A program made the translations under genes and the position numbers. Below are positions 5,327 through 5,843 of a stretch of 5,843 nucleotides of DNA, in pieces. Under the pieces are notes generated by a model. The model was given only the letters and a program-made list of their open reading frames with translations, was not told the DNA's origin and ran no database searches. Each line of letters begins with the position of its first letter. The stretch's first letter is position 1. This DNA is from Gammaproteobacteria bacterium UBA1119 (GTDB lineage: Bacteria > Pseudomonadota > Gammaproteobacteria > Pseudomonadales > Azotimanducaceae). The stretch is from NCBI GenBank assembly GCA_002313255.1, contig DCBA01000131.1, forward strand, positions 1 to 5,843. Reading direction: 5' to 3'.

Positions 5327-5843
5327 TTAGTACTTCTCCCCGTCTTCCCTTGGCGTCATAAAAGTTGGCACCCCAGGCGGCGGCAGCTCTTTTCTCGAAA
5401 GAATCTCGTCGAAATACTCTCGAATCGTATCGTCCCATGCCGGATGAGGGAGAATATAGAACACGTTGTCTTTAATGGCATTGATCACGATATCGGCGAC
5501 TTCACTCGGATCCTTTCCATTCTTGAGCATCGCGGCGAGCGGAGCAAAGGTCTCGTCGTCAACGTCTGGCACATCGCTCTTTTGCATGTTCGCAGGTCGA
5601 TTACGTTCAGCATTGCCGATATTCGTATTGACAAATCCGGGGCACAACACCGAGGAACCGATCTTTGAACCTCTAGTGACCAAATCCACGTTTAGCGATT
5701 CGGCTAGAGCGCGTACGGCGTGCTTACTCACCCCGTAAGTACCATTACCCCACGTCAGACCGGCCAAGGATGCCGTCGTCACCACGTGACCCTCTTCTCC
5801 ATGCGCATGCATGTGGGGAAGGAAGGTCTGGATGCCATAAAGA
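5327..5843 (-). CDS. Short-chain dehydrogenase/reductase (SDR), N-terminus off window
   Basis: The 171 visible residues are the C-terminal part of a classical SDR; the reading frame is open through the window edge (LYGIQTFLPH precedes the first internal Met), so the Rossmann GxxxGxG region and start lie outside. Present are the central VVTTASLAGL strand with the catalytic Ser (visible residue 25), the YGVSK active-site pair (Tyr36, Lys40), the helix HAVRALAESLNVDL and the VLCPGFVNTNI loop that follows strand beta-6 and contacts NAD(P). The tail (VADIVINAIKDNVFYILPHP) is typical of the SDR subgroup with an extended substrate cap. It should oxidise or reduce an alcohol/carbonyl with NAD(P). It ends 77 bases before the aminotransferase on the same strand, and a dehydrogenase supplying a carbonyl to a PLP aminotransferase would be a natural pair, though this is inference. 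Active-site residues are intact; the substrate is unknown. Confidence 0.92.
   Translation of the reverse strand, partial: LYGIQTFLPHMHAHGEEGHVVTTASLAGLTWGNGTYGVSKHAVRALAESLNVDLVTRGSKIGSSVLCPGFVNTNIGNAERNRPANMQKSDVPDVDDETFAPLAAMLKNGKDPSEVADIVINAIKDNVFYILPHPAWDDTIREYFDEILSRKELPPPGVPTFMTPREDGEKY

Noticed and set aside
5324..5738. Plus-strand open frames opposite the SDR gene
   Set aside because: The minus strand here encodes clear SDR motifs (YxxxK, CPGxVxT), so these are shadows.

Overview
The window is an unbroken run of seven genes, all read on the minus strand, so transcription runs from high to low coordinates. Base composition is roughly balanced (about half G+C), genes are tightly packed and ribosome sites are of bacterial type. 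This fits a bacterial chromosome. The gene families (LLM flavin oxidoreductase, M24 peptidase-like, class III aminotransferase, SDR, paired DUF1989) are typical of uncultured marine or soil proteobacteria and similar heterotrophs, but nothing here fixes the lineage. No RNA genes, mobile elements or CRISPR arrays are visible.

In transcription order the layout is as follows. A short-chain dehydrogenase (5327-5843) is cut at its N-terminus by the window edge. A glutamate-1-semialdehyde-aminomutase-like class III aminotransferase (3876-5249) has a GTG start and the best ribosome site in the window. A 93-base spacer (3783-3875) is the longest gap; it holds an inverted repeat, a 9-base tandem repeat and a possible 16-codon mini-ORF rich in threonine codons. 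Next come a creatinase/aminopeptidase P-like M24 protein (2547-3782), an LLM-class flavin-dependent oxidoreductase (1616-2509) and a 111-residue small protein (1243-1578). Last are two tandem DUF1989 (urea carboxylase-associated) paralogs, at 537-1217 and at 1-503; the second runs off the window. Gaps after the M24 gene are only 25-37 bases, so the last five genes are very likely one operon, and the whole set plausibly is.

Taken together, the content looks like a catabolic or salvage pathway for a small nitrogenous compound: a PLP enzyme, a flavin monooxygenase or dehydrogenase, an SDR, a C-N-hydrolase-fold protein whose metal site is incomplete, and a DUF1989 pair. DUF1989 pairs are known from urea carboxylase loci and as the two subunits of carboxyguanidine deiminase (CgdAB). 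No urea carboxylase, allophanate hydrolase or transporter lies in the window, so the substrate is unknown. The most interesting points are the unusual company of the DUF1989 pair, the degenerate M24 site, the asymmetric divergence of the DUF1989 paralogs, and the structured leader in front of the M24 gene.
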